Assembly: GCA_964017235.1 (NCBI GenBank)
Contig: OZ024930.1
Coordinates: forward strand, 27,904,614-27,968,613
DNA length: 64,000 bases
Reading direction: 5' to 3'
Origin: Sabellastarte sp. h YS-2021
Taxonomy: Eukaryota > Annelida > Polychaeta > Sabellida > Sabellidae
Of the stretch, positions 12,421 through 24,443 are shown in pieces (positions within the stretch are counted from its first letter, which is position 1; every line of letters starts with the position of its first letter). A program made the translations under genes and the position numbers. Under the pieces are notes generated by a model that saw only the letters and a program-made list of their open reading frames with translations, was not told the DNA's origin and ran no database searches.

Positions 12421-12680
12421 CAGCCAACGAGAGAAGAAGGATGAGGATCATTACGTTGGTTAGCACCAGGGACACATGTTGTTATTAAGCGTCCTGCAGG
12501 GGACATTTGTATGTATACAGGAGAAGTTCATGTGGAAGGATGCCAGCTCTGCCGTGCTGAGAGTGTACCATAACAGTGTAAGCTCGCATCTAACCCTTCT
12601 TCTCTCGTTGCAAATTTAGCCCATCCCCCCTCAGCTGGAATACAGTGGGGAGGCAGGGTGGGACTCTCTTCAGTTCCACA
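12421..12680. repeat. fused terminal repeats of DIRS copies C and B
   Basis: ccaacgagagaagaagg near 12425 is inverted as ccttcttctctcgttg near 12595. The first arm belongs to the right terminal repeat of copy C (compare 29810-29830) and the second to the left terminal repeat of copy B, where gtgctgagagtgtacc is shared in inverse with 29860-29880. Neither outer terminus is present, so the two copies meet head-to-tail through truncated repeats. Confidence 0.6.
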
Positions 12681-12764
12681 TGGTAAGCTTATGGCTTATA
12701 AAAGCTACATTTAAGTAATTAAAATTTTCAATTTTATTGCGCTTACCATGGGAACTGATTGCTG
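12673..12764 (-). repeat. internal complementary region (ICR) of copy B
   Basis: Carries aattaaaattttcaa immediately followed by ttttattgcgct. The first part is the inverse of the family 1 left end (seen intact at 42917) and the second is the inverse of its right end (29981). The joint lies at 12731/12732. This is the DIRS hallmark thought to template the circular cDNA junction. Confidence 0.8.
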
Positions 12765-13165
12765 AATCCAACGTCCGGTGGAGGGATTACAGCTGAGACT
12801 GGACGAATAGTGAATTTCTTTGGACTGAATTAATAAATAAAATGAACATTTTGAAAAAAAACAGTCCAAGTTCCGCTTACAGAGCCCAAATTCTGAGAAA
12901 TCAGGCCTGTAAGAAGCCAAAAACCAGAAGATTAATGAATGACAGTACTGATACTGTATGGATGTTTTGATTGAAGTGCAGCCACGCTTACTTATGCAAG
13001 TATAGCCCCCGAGGGCATCACTGTAATGAATACCAGCCCTAAGCTTGAAACTTGTTAACTTGCCACCCTAAATATGAGGTTATGGTACACTGAAAAAATT
13101 AATACATTATATATTTAAATACAGAAATGACAGATAAGAGACCTTACCATAACATCCTGAGGAGG

Positions 13166-14727
13166 TTACCAATACCTAGACCCTGGGATTTGACTCCTGA
13201 AGACTTGGCTTCCCCCCTTCTTTTCTTTCTGAGGATTAGCTGTCTGAGGGGAAGGGTCTTGGGCTTGTTGTGCCGCTACTACTGGTCCCAGATACATATT
13301 GTTGTTGTTGTCTGACCAGGGAAGGCCTTTTTGGTAAAAATTTGTAAACGTGTTGTGAGCTTTCCAGTGATACGCTTGCATGATTTGGTCCACTGATACC
13401 CCACCGTAAAAGGCCTTAGAGGCTGCGAAGGCCCTAATATCATATGCTCTGACTTGGACCAGGTCCAAGACTTGTTGATCTGCTTGTTTGTAACAAAGGA
13501 GGATAGTTTGTTTTGGCCAAGAAGAGAGTGTAGTGGGTCTGATGTCTAAGGCATGTCCTTTCCTAAAGGAGATAAAGAGAAGGGATCGAGACCCTCTTAG
13601 GTCTTTGGTTCGATCCAAAGAGTACCTCAGGGCCCGTACTAGACACAAGGTCCTGTCTTCTTTGAATTGTCTATCTACAATGGTAGTTAGAGCAGGAATA
13701 GTCACTGGAGACACACTTTGAGAACCTTCTCTTGCTAGTTAGTTTTTGGCTATAAATCTGAGAGGGGAACAAAACAACCTTTTCTCATTGGTCTAGATTC
13801 AATACTTTGTTTGCAACCCAGGCATGGATTATGCTGCGGGGCTTGCTGGAGGCCAGAGGAAGCAAGAAAGCAGTTTTGAGGGTAAAATATTTGAGGTCTG
13901 TGTCTTTCATAGGCTCAAAGCGTGCTTTTGTAAGCTCACTGAGTACAAAAGAAGGGTTCCACTTCGGAAGATTCCTGGAACTTTTGGGACAATCCCTGTG
14001 AAAGCTGGAGAGTAACCTGTTAAGGTATGAACTTTGGGAGGTATGGAACCCTGTGGGGCCCAAAGTGTCAACAATGGCCGTCCTATAACCATCAATGGTC
14101 GAAGGGTGCCTGTTTAGGTCTTGGTACAGGTGCATGAAGAAGTCTGAGACTTACTTCACAGAGGGAGTGGAGAAATCCACCGAATTTTCTCTGCACCATT
14201 TCTCAAATAGGGCCGACTTTGACTTGTAGATGGTCCTTGTTGATGATCACTGGGGGGGCAGCAATTCTCTCTGCTATCTCCACAGGGAAGCCTTGTTCTT
14301 GGAACTGTCCACTCCTAGACATCAGGCCTGGAGGTTCAGATGTTGTGGATTGCTGTGAAACACATAGTTGTGGGACTGTTTGAGAAGAATTCTGGACACT
14401 GGTAGTTGAAGTGGGATCTCTGTTGAGAGCTGTACTAGGTCCCAAATCCAGGGCATCTCTGGCCAGCTTGGGGCTATTACAATGATCAGACAACTGGATT
14501 GCCTGATTTTCTGGATCACCTTGTGAAGGAGAGCCATGGAAGGGTAAACATAAGCAGTGAGACCTGACCAGTTTATGTTCAGAGCATCTATGTCCCAAGC
14601 ATTTTGGTCTGGGACTGGAGATACGTACAGTGGAACTCTGTGGTTCGGACGAGTGGCAAATAGATCTACATGAGGCATGAACCACTTGTGACAGATCTGT
14701 TTGAACACCTGCGGCTGCAGTGACCAT
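13166..14727 (-). pseudogene. DIRS tyrosine recombinase (copy B), broken
   Basis: Three minus-strand pieces (14727-14203, 14135-13785, 13714-13166) align with the 450-residue recombinase of copy D but change frame between pieces. In the HxxR box the first residue is Tyr (AYDIRAF) rather than His. The nucleophile region survives (NTFTNFYQKG). The Arg-I box is disrupted (ASSKPRSIIHAW). Confidence 0.8.
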
Positions 14728-15229
14728 TTTGTTGACTGGACTTGGTTCGACCTGGACAGAAGGTCAACCATCACATTCAGACACCCTGGAATGTGTCTGG
14801 CTTTTAAAGTTATCTGGTAATAATGGCACCAGGTCATGATCTTCCACAGGAGAGCGCACATCTCCGCCGAGTGGGTTCCTCCTTGTTTGTTTATGTAGGC
14901 TACTACTGTTGAGTTGTCCGTAGCAACCAACACTGTTTGGTTTTGACACTGGTCATTGAACCTTTCAAGGGCCAGAGAGACCGCCTTCAGCTGTAAAACA
15001 TTTATGTGCAGCCTTTTTTCACTGTCTGACCACAGACCCTTTGCAGAGGCTTGCTCTAAGCGAGCGCCCCAGCCTTCATTTGAGGCGTCTGTAAAGAGTT
15101 TGATACTGTGGTCTTTAGGATGAAGGTCTGCACCTTTCATCACGTTTGTGGGATTCCGCCACCACTCTAGGTGTGTTGAGATAGATGGTTTCTGCCCAAT
15201 TAGCGACATCCAACATCTTGCAGTCAAAA
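14322..15229 (-). pseudogene. DIRS RNase H plus methyltransferase-like domain (copy B)
   Basis: The frame reads 301 residues. RNase H acidic positions are visible in LFTDASNEGWGA, VLQLKAVSLAL (an E-to-Q change relative to VLELKA in D) and VLVATDNSTVV. Then comes DLFATRPNH...DIDALN...AYVYPSMALL and IVIAPSWPEMPW, the block between RNase H and recombinase that DIRS1-like elements share with phage N6-adenine methyltransferases (family knowledge, not proven here). About 45 residues after SLIG are deleted relative to D. Family 3 copy A is inserted just upstream, inside the RT. Confidence 0.75.
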
Positions 15230-15504
15230 TTGCAAATTTAATAAGTAAATTAAATTTTTATAAGTTAATACCCTATCCAATGGACAATATGCTAAACCAG
15301 TCGGCGCAGACCGGCCCGCCAAACGTCAGAAAAAGACGTCCTGTGTTTCCACTGGCTGGCCGGTCCGTAGTACTGTGCACTCCCCAGATGGCGCCTCGTA
15401 CTTCCTTCCTGTCTAGACAACCTGACGTCATAGCATCTTTTTCGTTGTCTAAACCTCTTAGACCCCTAGTAAGCTGATAGCGGGGTTGGTGAGAGGGTCT
15501 TGTG

Positions 15505-15603
15505 TGTCCATTGGATAGGATATTAACTTATGAAAATTTAATTTACTTATTAAATTTGCAATTTTATTGCGTTAATACATCCTATCCAATGGACAATATG
15601 CTG
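15505..15603 (-). repeat. ICR of family 3 copy A
   Basis: Inverse of the joined termini: tttacttattaaatttgcaa mirrors the left end and ttttattgcgttaata mirrors the right end, joined at 15561/15562, with tccattggatagg arms on both sides. Confidence 0.85.
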
Positions 15604-15959
15604 AATAACTACCGCTTGGTCAGCGGGTAAGTTACTAGGGACTTATGCGAACTCACAAATGATAATAAATTTTAAACCTACGGTCTAGGCTGACTTTGTC
15701 AGGAGACCTATAGGCCCAGGCCTGGATTGACCTTAAGGTCAGGAAACCCTATAAGACCTTGGTCGGTTGCCAACAGCCGGTTACCCGGGGCTATACCGAC
15801 GTCGCCCCCCCCCCTTTTAACAGACCTGCTCTGAGGTAGGGGGAAGAGAGGGATGAGTTCAGTCCCAGAATGTCAATAAACCTCCCAAAGGAAGTACATC
15901 ACATTTTGTTTTTGTACATGTAGAAAATATTTATACTATGTACATATATACAAATCTCC

Positions 15960-17230
15960 TCAATCTAAGGGCCACCTGTGGATCTGCTGAGCAGCCACTA
16001 CCGAGCCCAATTGGTAAGGCTCTGAGTCAGCCCAAGCCACACCCTTCAGATAGAACTGTGTGAGGGTATTATGTGACTTCAGTGGCAGGCTGACAAGATT
16101 GGATCTAAGGAGAACTCCCGACTGTAAGACCTTAGGAGCAGCAAAGGCCCTGACATCATGGGTTTTAGCCTGATGTAAAGAGTGGGCCTCCTGGTCAGAG
16201 AGCTCATAACATAGGATCACAGTCTGCTTGATCTAAGAGGAGATAGAGGCAGATGTCTTGTCGGAACCTTTCTTAAAGGAGTCAAACCAACCACCTCCTT
16301 ATTCTACTTGAGGTCTGAGGTCCTGTCCAAATAGTAGCGCAATGCTCTAACCGGAAAAAGGGGGACCAGTCAGACTTGAGGGATCTATCCAGAGAAGGGG
16401 GGGCCAGGGTTGGTATAACCACTGAGGCCACACTGTCTGGACCCTCCTGACCAGCTGATTCTTGGATAGAAAGCCGGGTAATGGACACCGTTGACCAATT
16501 GGATTCATGGATTGGTGTCTAATATTTTGTTTTGTCAAGCATGAATCTCACTTCTGCGTTTGCCCGACCCAAGGGCCAAGAAGAATACCGTCTTGAAGGT
16601 CAAAGCTTCAAGGAGGCCTCCTTGATTGGTTCAAACGGAGTCTTATTCAGTTGGTGCAAAACCAGTGAGAGGTTCCAGGAGGGTATGCCCCTCCTGCCTT
16701 TGGGTCTGTCTCTGTGGAAACTATCCAGGAGACGAGCGAGATTTTTGTCCTTGCTGATGTTGAAGGGGGAATTTCCCAGTTAATCAGCCATGGCTGAACT
16801 GTAACCATCAATGGTGCTGGGCTGTATCTTCCTGTCCTTATAAGGTACATAAGGAAGTCAGCAACTGACTTTACAGGGGTACCCTGAGGTCCACCTGATT
16901 AGTGACGCACCACTTGTAACAATGGTCCACTTGCCTCATAGACGGATCTGGTTGATCCCCTTTGAGGAGCCTCAATTCTTTCTGCCACCGCCTCAGCGAA
17001 GCCCTGCTCCTCGAATGCTGAGGCTCCAGGAGCCGAGCATCGAGATTAAGATTTGTCAGATTTCTGTGAGGGATCTGATTGAATGGTTGTGTCAACAGGT
17101 TGGGCAGGCTCAGTGGGATTTGGCTGGACATGGCCACTGGATCCCAAAACCAAGGCATGATGGGCCACCCCGGAGCAATCAGAATGATTCTCTTATATGG
17201 GGAGTCCTGTAACATAACCGCTTTGCCCAA
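15960..17230 (-). pseudogene. family 3 methyltransferase-like tail and tyrosine recombinase (copy A)
   Basis: The minus strand begins with LIAPGWPIMPWFWDPVAM at about 17180 (end of the methyltransferase-like block) and passes through degraded recombinase core pieces at 16850-16280. It ends with a good C-terminal piece at 16220-15960 that retains THDVRAF, so this family keeps the HxxR histidine, and HNTLTQFYLKG with the nucleophile Tyr. Multiple frame changes make it dead. Confidence 0.8.
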
Positions 17231-18740
17231 TATGGCTGACAGCGGGAAGGTGTATGCTTCCTGATCCTACCATGGCAAACTGAGCCCATTCACTGCTGTA
17301 ACCAGGGGATCCGGTACCGGTGACACAAACAAGGGCAACTTGTTGTTGAACCTCGTGGCAAATAGGTTTAGTTGAGGCCGGTGCCACCTGTTGCATATTG
17401 CTTGGAAGACCTCCTGAAGGAGAGACCACTCTGTTTGGGTGGACTGGTCTAGCCTGGATAGCTCCGCTGCGACCACACTCAGCCAGCCTGTGTCGGGCTT
17501 TTAGAGTTACTTGATTTCTGGCGCACCAGGTCAGGATTCTCCATAGTAAAGCACAAAGTGGGCCCGACCTCATGCCTCCTTCTCTGTTTATGTATGACAC
17601 CACTGTGGTGTTGTCTGTCTCTACAAGTACTATCTTGTGCATACAGAGGTCTTGGAACTCTTGTAAGGCTAGAAGGACTGCCTGGAGTTCTAGGTAATTG
17701 ATATGCAAATTGCTTTCCAAGAGGGACTAGGTGCCTCCTGCAGTGTGTCCGTTTAAGTGAGCACCCCACCCTGCTTTGATGAATCTGTAAAATTTGTAGA
17801 TCATGTTTTATTTGGGTGTAATGGTTGGCCTGTAAGGACATTGTCCTCTTGCAACCACCCTTGTAAATGTGGGTGCCACCCCTTGGTATTGAAATCACCT
17901 TTTCTAGTGACTCTGGTACCTTCCAGTTGTTGAGATGCCACTGTATGGGTCTCCTATGAAGTCGGCCTAGGTGAAATTACTTTCCTGTGGTTGTTAGTAA
18001 ACCTATCCGACATGAAGTGCTGGACCGGACAAAGCGGTAGTGACAGTATTTCTAGATTTATCCTGAAGGTTCTGCCAATGGTCCGGTTTAGGTCGGACCG
18101 GACCAACCATGAGGTCGAACTGGTAACCTAAACCTTGGCATATTTTCACTAGATCTAGTGTATGCTGGAGATAACCCCGGAGGGATGTGGCTTTCACCAA
18201 CCAGTCGTCTAAGTACTGGTGGATTATTATACCCTTTCTATGGCCAACAGTTTCAACTCCTTGCTACTACAGTGAGCTCCATGGGTGCAGTGGACAGACC
18301 GAAAGACAGTGCTTTGAACTGGTATGTCAGACCCTGGGCATGACATTTGATATGTCCTGGACTGTTCCTGTATAGGTATATGGAAGTAGGCGTTCTTGAA
18401 AACTATTGAGGTAACCCACTCCTGTTGTTGGAGGGTGGTCCTGATGGTCTCTGAAAGGTTTGGTTTGCTCAGACCTAGAATAGGTCCCCAATGGTTGTGT
18501 GGTTTTGGAACCAAGCAAGGTTGAAGAAGCCCAGAGATTTTGAACTGGCTCGACTGCACCATTCCTTGTCCATAAGCTGATGTAATGCTTCTAACCAATA
18601 TAGGTTCCTGTGAAGATGTGCATAGCATTTGATTATTTGGGTGACCTTGTCAAGCTTGGGCTTGACTGGAAAGGGAGAGTGTAGCCCTCCCTCAACATTT
18701 GTACTACCTAGGGTCCAGCCCCCCCAAGGCTTCCTAAGTC
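17193..18740 (-). pseudogene. family 3 RT-RNase H (copy A)
   Basis: RT motifs on the minus strand: ISGLLQPCLVPKPHNHW and SIVFKNAYFHIPIQ (motif A Asp changed to Val; copy B of this family keeps SIDFKDAY), then HQYLDDWLVKA near 18205. RNase H follows at 17720-17500 with LELQAVLLAL and VLVETDNTTVVSYIN. Frames change repeatedly. The reading upstream toward 18927 keeps an RT N-terminal block (KLDKVTQIIKCYAHLHRN). Confidence 0.8.
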
Positions 18741-19080
18741 CCGAAATGGGGTTAGTCTGGACCCTACAGGCAGTCTGACAAAAATTTTTGTCCCTCCGGC
18801 CTCCAGACACTGGTCCGGTCTGGTGACAATGATCTGAGAAAACAGTTTCTCTGATCTTGCTGTGGTCCGGTCCGGTGGGGTTGACACCACTTTTCACATT
18901 TAAAGAACTCTTGCCCCAGGCCAGCATCTTGCAAGGTGCAGCATTAAGAATTTTCTGTAGCCAAATCTACCAAGGCAATTCTGTCCAGTACCAAGAGTCC
19001 ATAACCGGTAATTCACTGTAAACAGTTAAGCCTCTGTAACTGGCACAAAAAAACTTGTAGACTTGTAACCGGTAGGTTGA

Positions 19081-19680
19081 AGCAAGTGTACAAGGCTGTG
19101 TAGCCAGTACCAGCCGGTACACTCTGTAACCAGTTGTTGAAGCGAGTGTACAAGGCTGTGTAGCAAGTACCAGCCGGTACACTCTGTAACCAGTAGTTGA
19201 AGCAAGTGTACAAGACTGTGTAGCAAGTACCAGCCGGTACACTCTGTAGCCAGTAGTCGAAGCAAGTGTACAAGGCTGTGTAGCCAGTACCAGCCGGTAC
19301 ACTCTGTAACCAGTAGTTGAAGCAAGTGTACAAGGCTGTGTAGCAAGTACCAGCCGGTACACTCTGTAGCCAGTAGTTGAAGCAAGTGTACAAGGCTGTG
19401 TAGCCAGTACCAGCAGGTACACTCTGTAACCAGTCAATGAGGCAAGTGGATAGGGCTGTGTAGTCGGTACCTGTCAGTACACTCTGAAACCAGTTGTGGA
19501 AGCAAGTGTACAGGGCTGTGTAGCCGGTACCCTGCCGGTACACTATAACCAGTTGTTAAAGCTACTGTATAAGGCTGTGTAGTCGGTCGGTGCACTGTAA
19601 CCAGTTGTTGAAGTAACTGTACAAGGCTGTTTAGGCGGTAGTGGGTCGGTATATTCTGTAACCAGTTGTTGGAGTAAATG
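19081..19680. repeat. 60-bp minisatellite, about 10 units
   Basis: The unit begins agcaagtgtacaaggctgtg and ends near ccagtagttga, repeating every 60 bases with few changes in the first seven units and increasing decay toward 19680. Because 60 is a multiple of three, all minus frames stay open across the array, giving 20-residue protein-like repeats that I regard as by-products. The paralogous site in family 3 copy B (56384-56500) has only about two units. Confidence 0.9.
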
Positions 19681-19824
19681 TACTTACAACTATCTTGTGT
19701 TGAAATCAGCTGGCTGTAGGTTTCCGCCATTAATAAAGTATTTCTTTTGAACGCACGTCTTGTTTGTAGATTTGACAGTTGCTGGGAAAGCCCTTATGAT
19801 CTATATTTAGAAACAAGTGTTGGT

Positions 19825-20330
19825 CGGTGTGTCACATGACCAGTTTACTGGTCGGAGGGAGAACGTGATTGGCTGATTGGAGATGACGATCAGCTTCGTG
19901 ACCTGGTCGGTGAATCACGTGACCAGCCTCGGATCTTCCGACCTTCCTGTTCGGTGAATCACGTGATTAACTTCGTGACCTGGTCGGTAAAACCACGTGA
20001 CCAGCTTCGTGACTGGTCGGAAGGACACGCGATTGGTTAACTGGGGATGACGTCAGTATTCGCGTTCTTGGTGTGATGCTTTGCCGGCAACTTTACAGTC
20101 CACAAACCCCACTACCGACAACAAGAAGGCAGGGACTGGAATCACAGTAGACGTGAGTTCTGAAAGAACGCACTTAGGTCGGTGAAAACACGTGACCTGC
20201 TTCGTGATGGGTCGGAAGGACACGCGATTGGCTGATTGGATATGATGTCAGAGGTCGCGTTCTTTTGAGCTGGTCAGTCGGCTGATGCTTTTAAAGCAGA
20301 GAAGCCTGGACCAGTGCACTCTGTAGATGA
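19825..20330 (-). promoter_or_regulatory. leader of family 3 copy A with CACGTG E-boxes
   Basis: Perfect CACGTG cores occur at 19916-19921, 19960-19965, 19994-19999 and 20189-20194, most within tcacgtgac-like contexts, plus a diverged gtcacatgac at 19831. CRE-like tgacgtcag sequences lie nearby. The block sits at the 5' side of the element sense strand. Copy B keeps a similar leader with CACGTG at 56644 and 56961. Promoter function is inferred. Confidence 0.35.
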
Positions 20331-21241
20331 AATTCCTTGCCGGTCTGAAGTCGGTTCTTCTTCTCAGCCGGCTGTACACTCAAACCAGTTTCCTGGCCAT
20401 CCACTGCCCTTATTACCGACACAAGTGCCGGGTCCACAAGGGTGGGACTGAGAGTGAAAAGTTCTTCTATGTAGAGGTCGGTTGAAGAAATCTGAAGAAT
20501 TCACCTCCTGCTTCTGATGAAAAATACTCGAGCTAGGTTGGTAGTCTGTACCAGTGCGCTCTGATGAAGAATGCACCTTCATAAGGGAATTCCCTCTATA
20601 TACAGTGTTGAAAACTACGTAGACTGAAGTTTCCCGTGATTTGCATTTGTAGTACTAGCAAAGACGTTTCTATGGTGACTGTAGCTGGAAGGTTACAGAA
20701 GGTACATTCAAAAAGACACGGATAAAAATACCTTGTAAGTAGTATATCCATTATTTCCTTTAAAATTGTCGATCTGCCCCTAACAACACAATGGTTAAAA
20801 GGGAGGAAACTAGCAAATGGCTGTCTTCATAATTCATATTTCTCGTCGCTTACTGCCCTATCATCAATACTAAATTGAGTCAGCTAGGGAGCGTTTCCAG
20901 CAGATTTCTTGAAGTATATCCGTGCTTGATATGAAGGTAACACTTTACAATAATTATTGGCAAATAAGGTAGCAAATCCGTCATAATGCACTTTTCCTTA
21001 AAATATCTGGAGATTGTAGAAAACACGTCCGCACAGTACACGCGCCAAACGAAAAAGATGCTATGACGTCAGGTTGTCTAGACAGGAAGGAAGTACGAGG
21101 CGCCATCTGGGGAGTGCACAGTACTATGGACCAGCCAGCCGGTGGAAACACAGGACGTCTTTTTCTGACGTTTGGCGGGCCGGTCTGTGCCGACCGGTTT
21201 AGCATATTGTCCATTGGATAAGATGTATTAACGCAATAAAA

Positions 21242-22168
21242 TATGTTTTGACTTGAGTCGTAGGATCAAATCCTGAAGTTTGAGCCATCTCTCTTGAGTG
21301 GGTTTTACAAGGTCTGAATCTAGATGGTATTCGTAGCCCATGAATGAAAACACTTGAGCAGGTTTCAGTTCAGATTTCTCCTGATTTATTATCCACCCTA
21401 AGGACTGAGTCAGGTCTACCCCTGTCTGAGTGTTCACTTGTGCTTCTTCCTGAGACTGGACCCTGATAAATCAGTCGTCTTGGAACTGGTGAAGTCTGAT
21501 TCCCCTTGTCAGGGCCATCAGCTTCACTTCTTTAACTATCATTATAAAGACCTGTGGGGCTGTGGCTAGCACAAAGGGAAGGGAGATGAACTGGAACACC
21601 TGTGACTTGTGGCAAAACCTTAGGTACTTCCTTGAGTTTGGGTGGATGGGAATGTGAAGGTAGGCGTCTGCTAGGTCTATCGACGACACCCATTCCCCTG
21701 GAATCAGAGGCCCGGATGCACTCTGGTGTTTCAATTTTGAACCTTTCTACAAGCAGGAAGGTGTTGAGCCTGCTTAGGTCTATTACTGTTCAAGAAACAG
21801 GCGACTGTAAAACCTGAGAGATTTTCCACCCTTTCTATAGCATTCTTTGACAGAAGAGACTGGATACAAGAGGCCAGAGCTTGGTCTTTTTTGAGGGCCT
21901 TGTAACCTGATTGAATCAGGGGAGCTCTGACTAAATTTGGTTTTGAGATGAATGGAAGAACGTAACCATTGGTGATAATGTTTAACATGTCTGAACATTT
22001 GTTTGTTTGCACGTCTCTTCTGAAAGAACAGAGGCGACCTCCTACCGGTGGACTGAGGGAGGCTTGTAAGGAGTCATTGGGGTGAGGGCTTTCCATGCCC
22101 TTGTCCCCTTGAGTGCGAAAACGACCTCTAAAGCCTCTGTTGATTGATTTCCGTCAACGTGAGGAAAA
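21242..22168 (-). pseudogene. DIRS reverse transcriptase N-terminal half (copy B)
   Basis: Continues copy B on the far side of family 3 copy A. The minus strand encodes the gag-RT overlap region (PPVGGRLCSFRRD), LNIITNGYVLPF, CIQSLLSKNAIERVE, and then SSIDLADAYLHIPIH (motif A Asp kept). The YLDDW position reads HQFQDDW. One frame change falls near 21735. It ends where the family 2 element begins. Confidence 0.8.
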
Positions 22169-22424
22169 TTGAAAAATTTTGTTGTAATTTTAATTTTTAT
22201 TAGATAAATACTTCCCATTTCCTGACCATTGCTATATGTTGGTGCCATCCAACTCACTGGCCAACGTTGAGAAACGTTTTAAGATACCTTAAGGGGCCAG
22301 TGAGTGAGTGTGAACTAGCATGTCCCCCTAGTGGTCATGTGACCACGCTAGTAAACAACCTTCATTATTTTTGTTGCAGAAAATACTCCCCTAGTACTGA
22401 ATCTGCGGGGAGGTAGGAGGGGAC

Positions 22425-22530
22425 TATCCTGGTCAGGAAATGGTAAGTATTTATCTAATAAAAATTAAAATTACAACAAAATTTTTCAATTTTATTGCGA
22501 AAAATACACTTACCATTTCCTGACCATTGC
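22425..22530 (-). repeat. ICR of the family 2 element
   Basis: ttacaacaaaatttttcaa followed by ttttattgcgaaaaata is the inverse of the joined right and left termini. The surrounding tggtcaggaaatgg and ccatttcctgacca arms are shared with the terminal repeats. Confidence 0.85.
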
Positions 22531-23349
22531 TGAATGCAGCCTTCATGGAAGGAGGGCAGTACTAGAATATAAAGACCCAGTACACCACTCTGCACAGCTA
22601 TCATACACAGCACAATCCTATAGGCATTCAGATCCAAACTCACCTCCCAGATGAGGCAGTGGAACTGTTGAGCACTACAAAACAACACAGCCTTGTTGTT
22701 GTTGTTGTTGTAGGAAGGAAGTAATCATTACAGAGACTCACTACCTAGCCTACAACTAAAACATTATGAGAAGTTTACATTGAAATTTACATGCATACAA
22801 CAACATATAAACTTCCAACAGTCACCACATACCATACAGATCCCCTAAATCATAGTATGTAGTTGAAGATCTCACAAATTGACAGTTATTGCCACAGTTG
22901 AATGCTGTATCTAGACAAACATCCAACAGCCACACAGGTGACACAAATATTGGAAGTGTCATCAGCATATTGTGTAATTCCAAGTCTGAATGAAGTCGAC
23001 AAATCTGCCTAATATAAAAACAGATAGTATGACAGACATACAGCTGCAAATGCATACTAAAGTATCAATATAAGTATCACGCATATACTTATAAGATAAC
23101 AAACTGTAGGACACAATATCAAAGTCTGACCACAAGCAAACCAAGCAGGTGAGACTGAAAATTGGTAAAAAAGTTATGGTTTCCAGTAACATGCATCTAA
23201 AAATTCATATACAGAAACACTATCCTAAAACCTGAAGATTCTTGCTTTGACTCGCTGCTGTTGAGAGTCAGAATTTGACTTCTCCTCAGTCAAAATGATA
23301 GTCTGCCTACAGCAAGATAAGATAGTTGACCTGAAAATATCTGCTGTAA

Positions 23350-23800
23350 AGCCTTCCTAACTAGGCACAGACAAGACATAAAAATTCCTCATTGAATCCT
23401 TTGTCCCAAGTAAAAGTATTTCAAAACCTCACAAGACAAAAGAGATCTATCTTGTCATGAGTAAAACTGCTCTCCCAGTGATTGAGAGCTGGCATATTGA
23501 CCGGCTTAACTGAAGTAGGCCCATGCGAAGCCAACTGATTCTTAGCTAATAAATGGCCAGAGCCACTTGTGAGCAATACTCATTTAAAGTAAGGGAAGAC
23601 AATGCTAACGAGAATACCCTTCTTCCTTTGCCTAATGCCAAAGTCAAAAGAAAGACCGTCTTGAAAGTTAATAACCTCCAAGAAATCTTCCCCAAAGGCT
23701 CAAAAGACTGTCTGGTGAGACCAAACAAGACCAGAGACAAAAGGTAAAGAAGGCTTAACCTATTGGCTACTGGATTGTCTCTATAGAAATATGTCAACAA
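23350..23800 (-). pseudogene. degenerate DIRS tyrosine recombinase (family 2)
   Basis: On the minus strand, SFEPLGKISWRLLTFKTVFL and LALGKGRRVF correspond to the FEPMKDTDLK and LASGKRRSEI (Arg-I) boxes of copy D. The adjacent sequence at 23560-23380 gives AKNQLAS and IDLFCLVRF in several frames. Too decayed to translate as one protein. Confidence 0.65.
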
Positions 23801-24443
23801 TCTATACAGCTGAAGAGTTCTAGAGACTTATTTCCCTTCAAGGAAAGCAATCTACCATTGTTATTCTGTAACCAGCAATAGTAGATGGCTTAAGATTCTT
23901 TTCCTTAAAGAAATAATTAAGGAAATTTGCTACATCTAGAAAAGTAGTATCTGAGAAGTTCACCACAAAGAAGCCTCAGATGTGCATAGATCTACCAGGT
24001 CCCACAACCAAGAACATCCACCATGACCATCATGATTCAATCTTCATGAATCTGCACCTGAAGGTGGAAATCTTCTAAATCACCTGAAGAATCCTTGGCT
24101 ATCCTGGTGCAACCATGATGATTGTGCACCTGTAGGTGACCATCTTGAATCACCTGAGGAACGAGAGCCACTGGAACAAACACAAAGCTGTCCAGATCCT
24201 CCCAAGAAATGAGTAATGCACCTGTTCCCCAAGCCCCACAGTCTAAGAAAGGAAACACATACACTGGAAGCTTTAAGATTCAGGTTGTTGGATACCAATG
24301 GCAGAATGATTGAACTCACCTGCAAGGAAAGCCCTAAAAGGAACCTTTGTGGAACAGATCCACCAGATCCCAAAAATAAGACATCCCTAGCCACTTTGAT
24401 GCAATCAAGATGATTCTGCACCAAAATCTTGAAGTAGTACCTC

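Larger units (their letters stand above)
3831..12540 (-). mobile_element. DIRS family 1, copy C (truncated, split by Ngaro)
   Basis: A minus-strand DIRS retrotransposon remnant: gag at 10246-12209 and an RT fragment at 3831-4380, in the same order as the near full-length copy D. About 680 bp of gag/RT that D has between these points is missing, and a plus-strand Ngaro element occupies the gap. RNase H, methyltransferase-like and recombinase parts are absent at the low-coordinate end. At the high end the right terminal repeat (from about 12421) runs into the left terminal repeat of copy B near 12540 without the outer terminus. Confidence 0.75.
15230..21241 (-). mobile_element. DIRS family 3, copy A, nested in copy B RT
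   Basis: The left terminus ttgcaaatttaataag starts at 15230 and the right terminus tgtattaacgcaataaaa ends at 21241; both are mirrored in the ICR at 15505-15603. Inverted terminal repeats of roughly 250 bp flank it. It splits a copy B RT sequence that reads continuously at 47400-47440 in copy D. Internal content: degenerate recombinase, RNase H and RT, no gag that I can recognise, a 60-bp minisatellite and an E-box-rich leader. Length 6,012 bp. Confidence 0.9.

Noticed and set aside
18967..19543. Three overlapping minus-strand frames encoding 20-residue protein repeats
   Set aside because: They are the same 60-bp minisatellite read in three frames; the period is a multiple of three, so openness is not evidence of coding.
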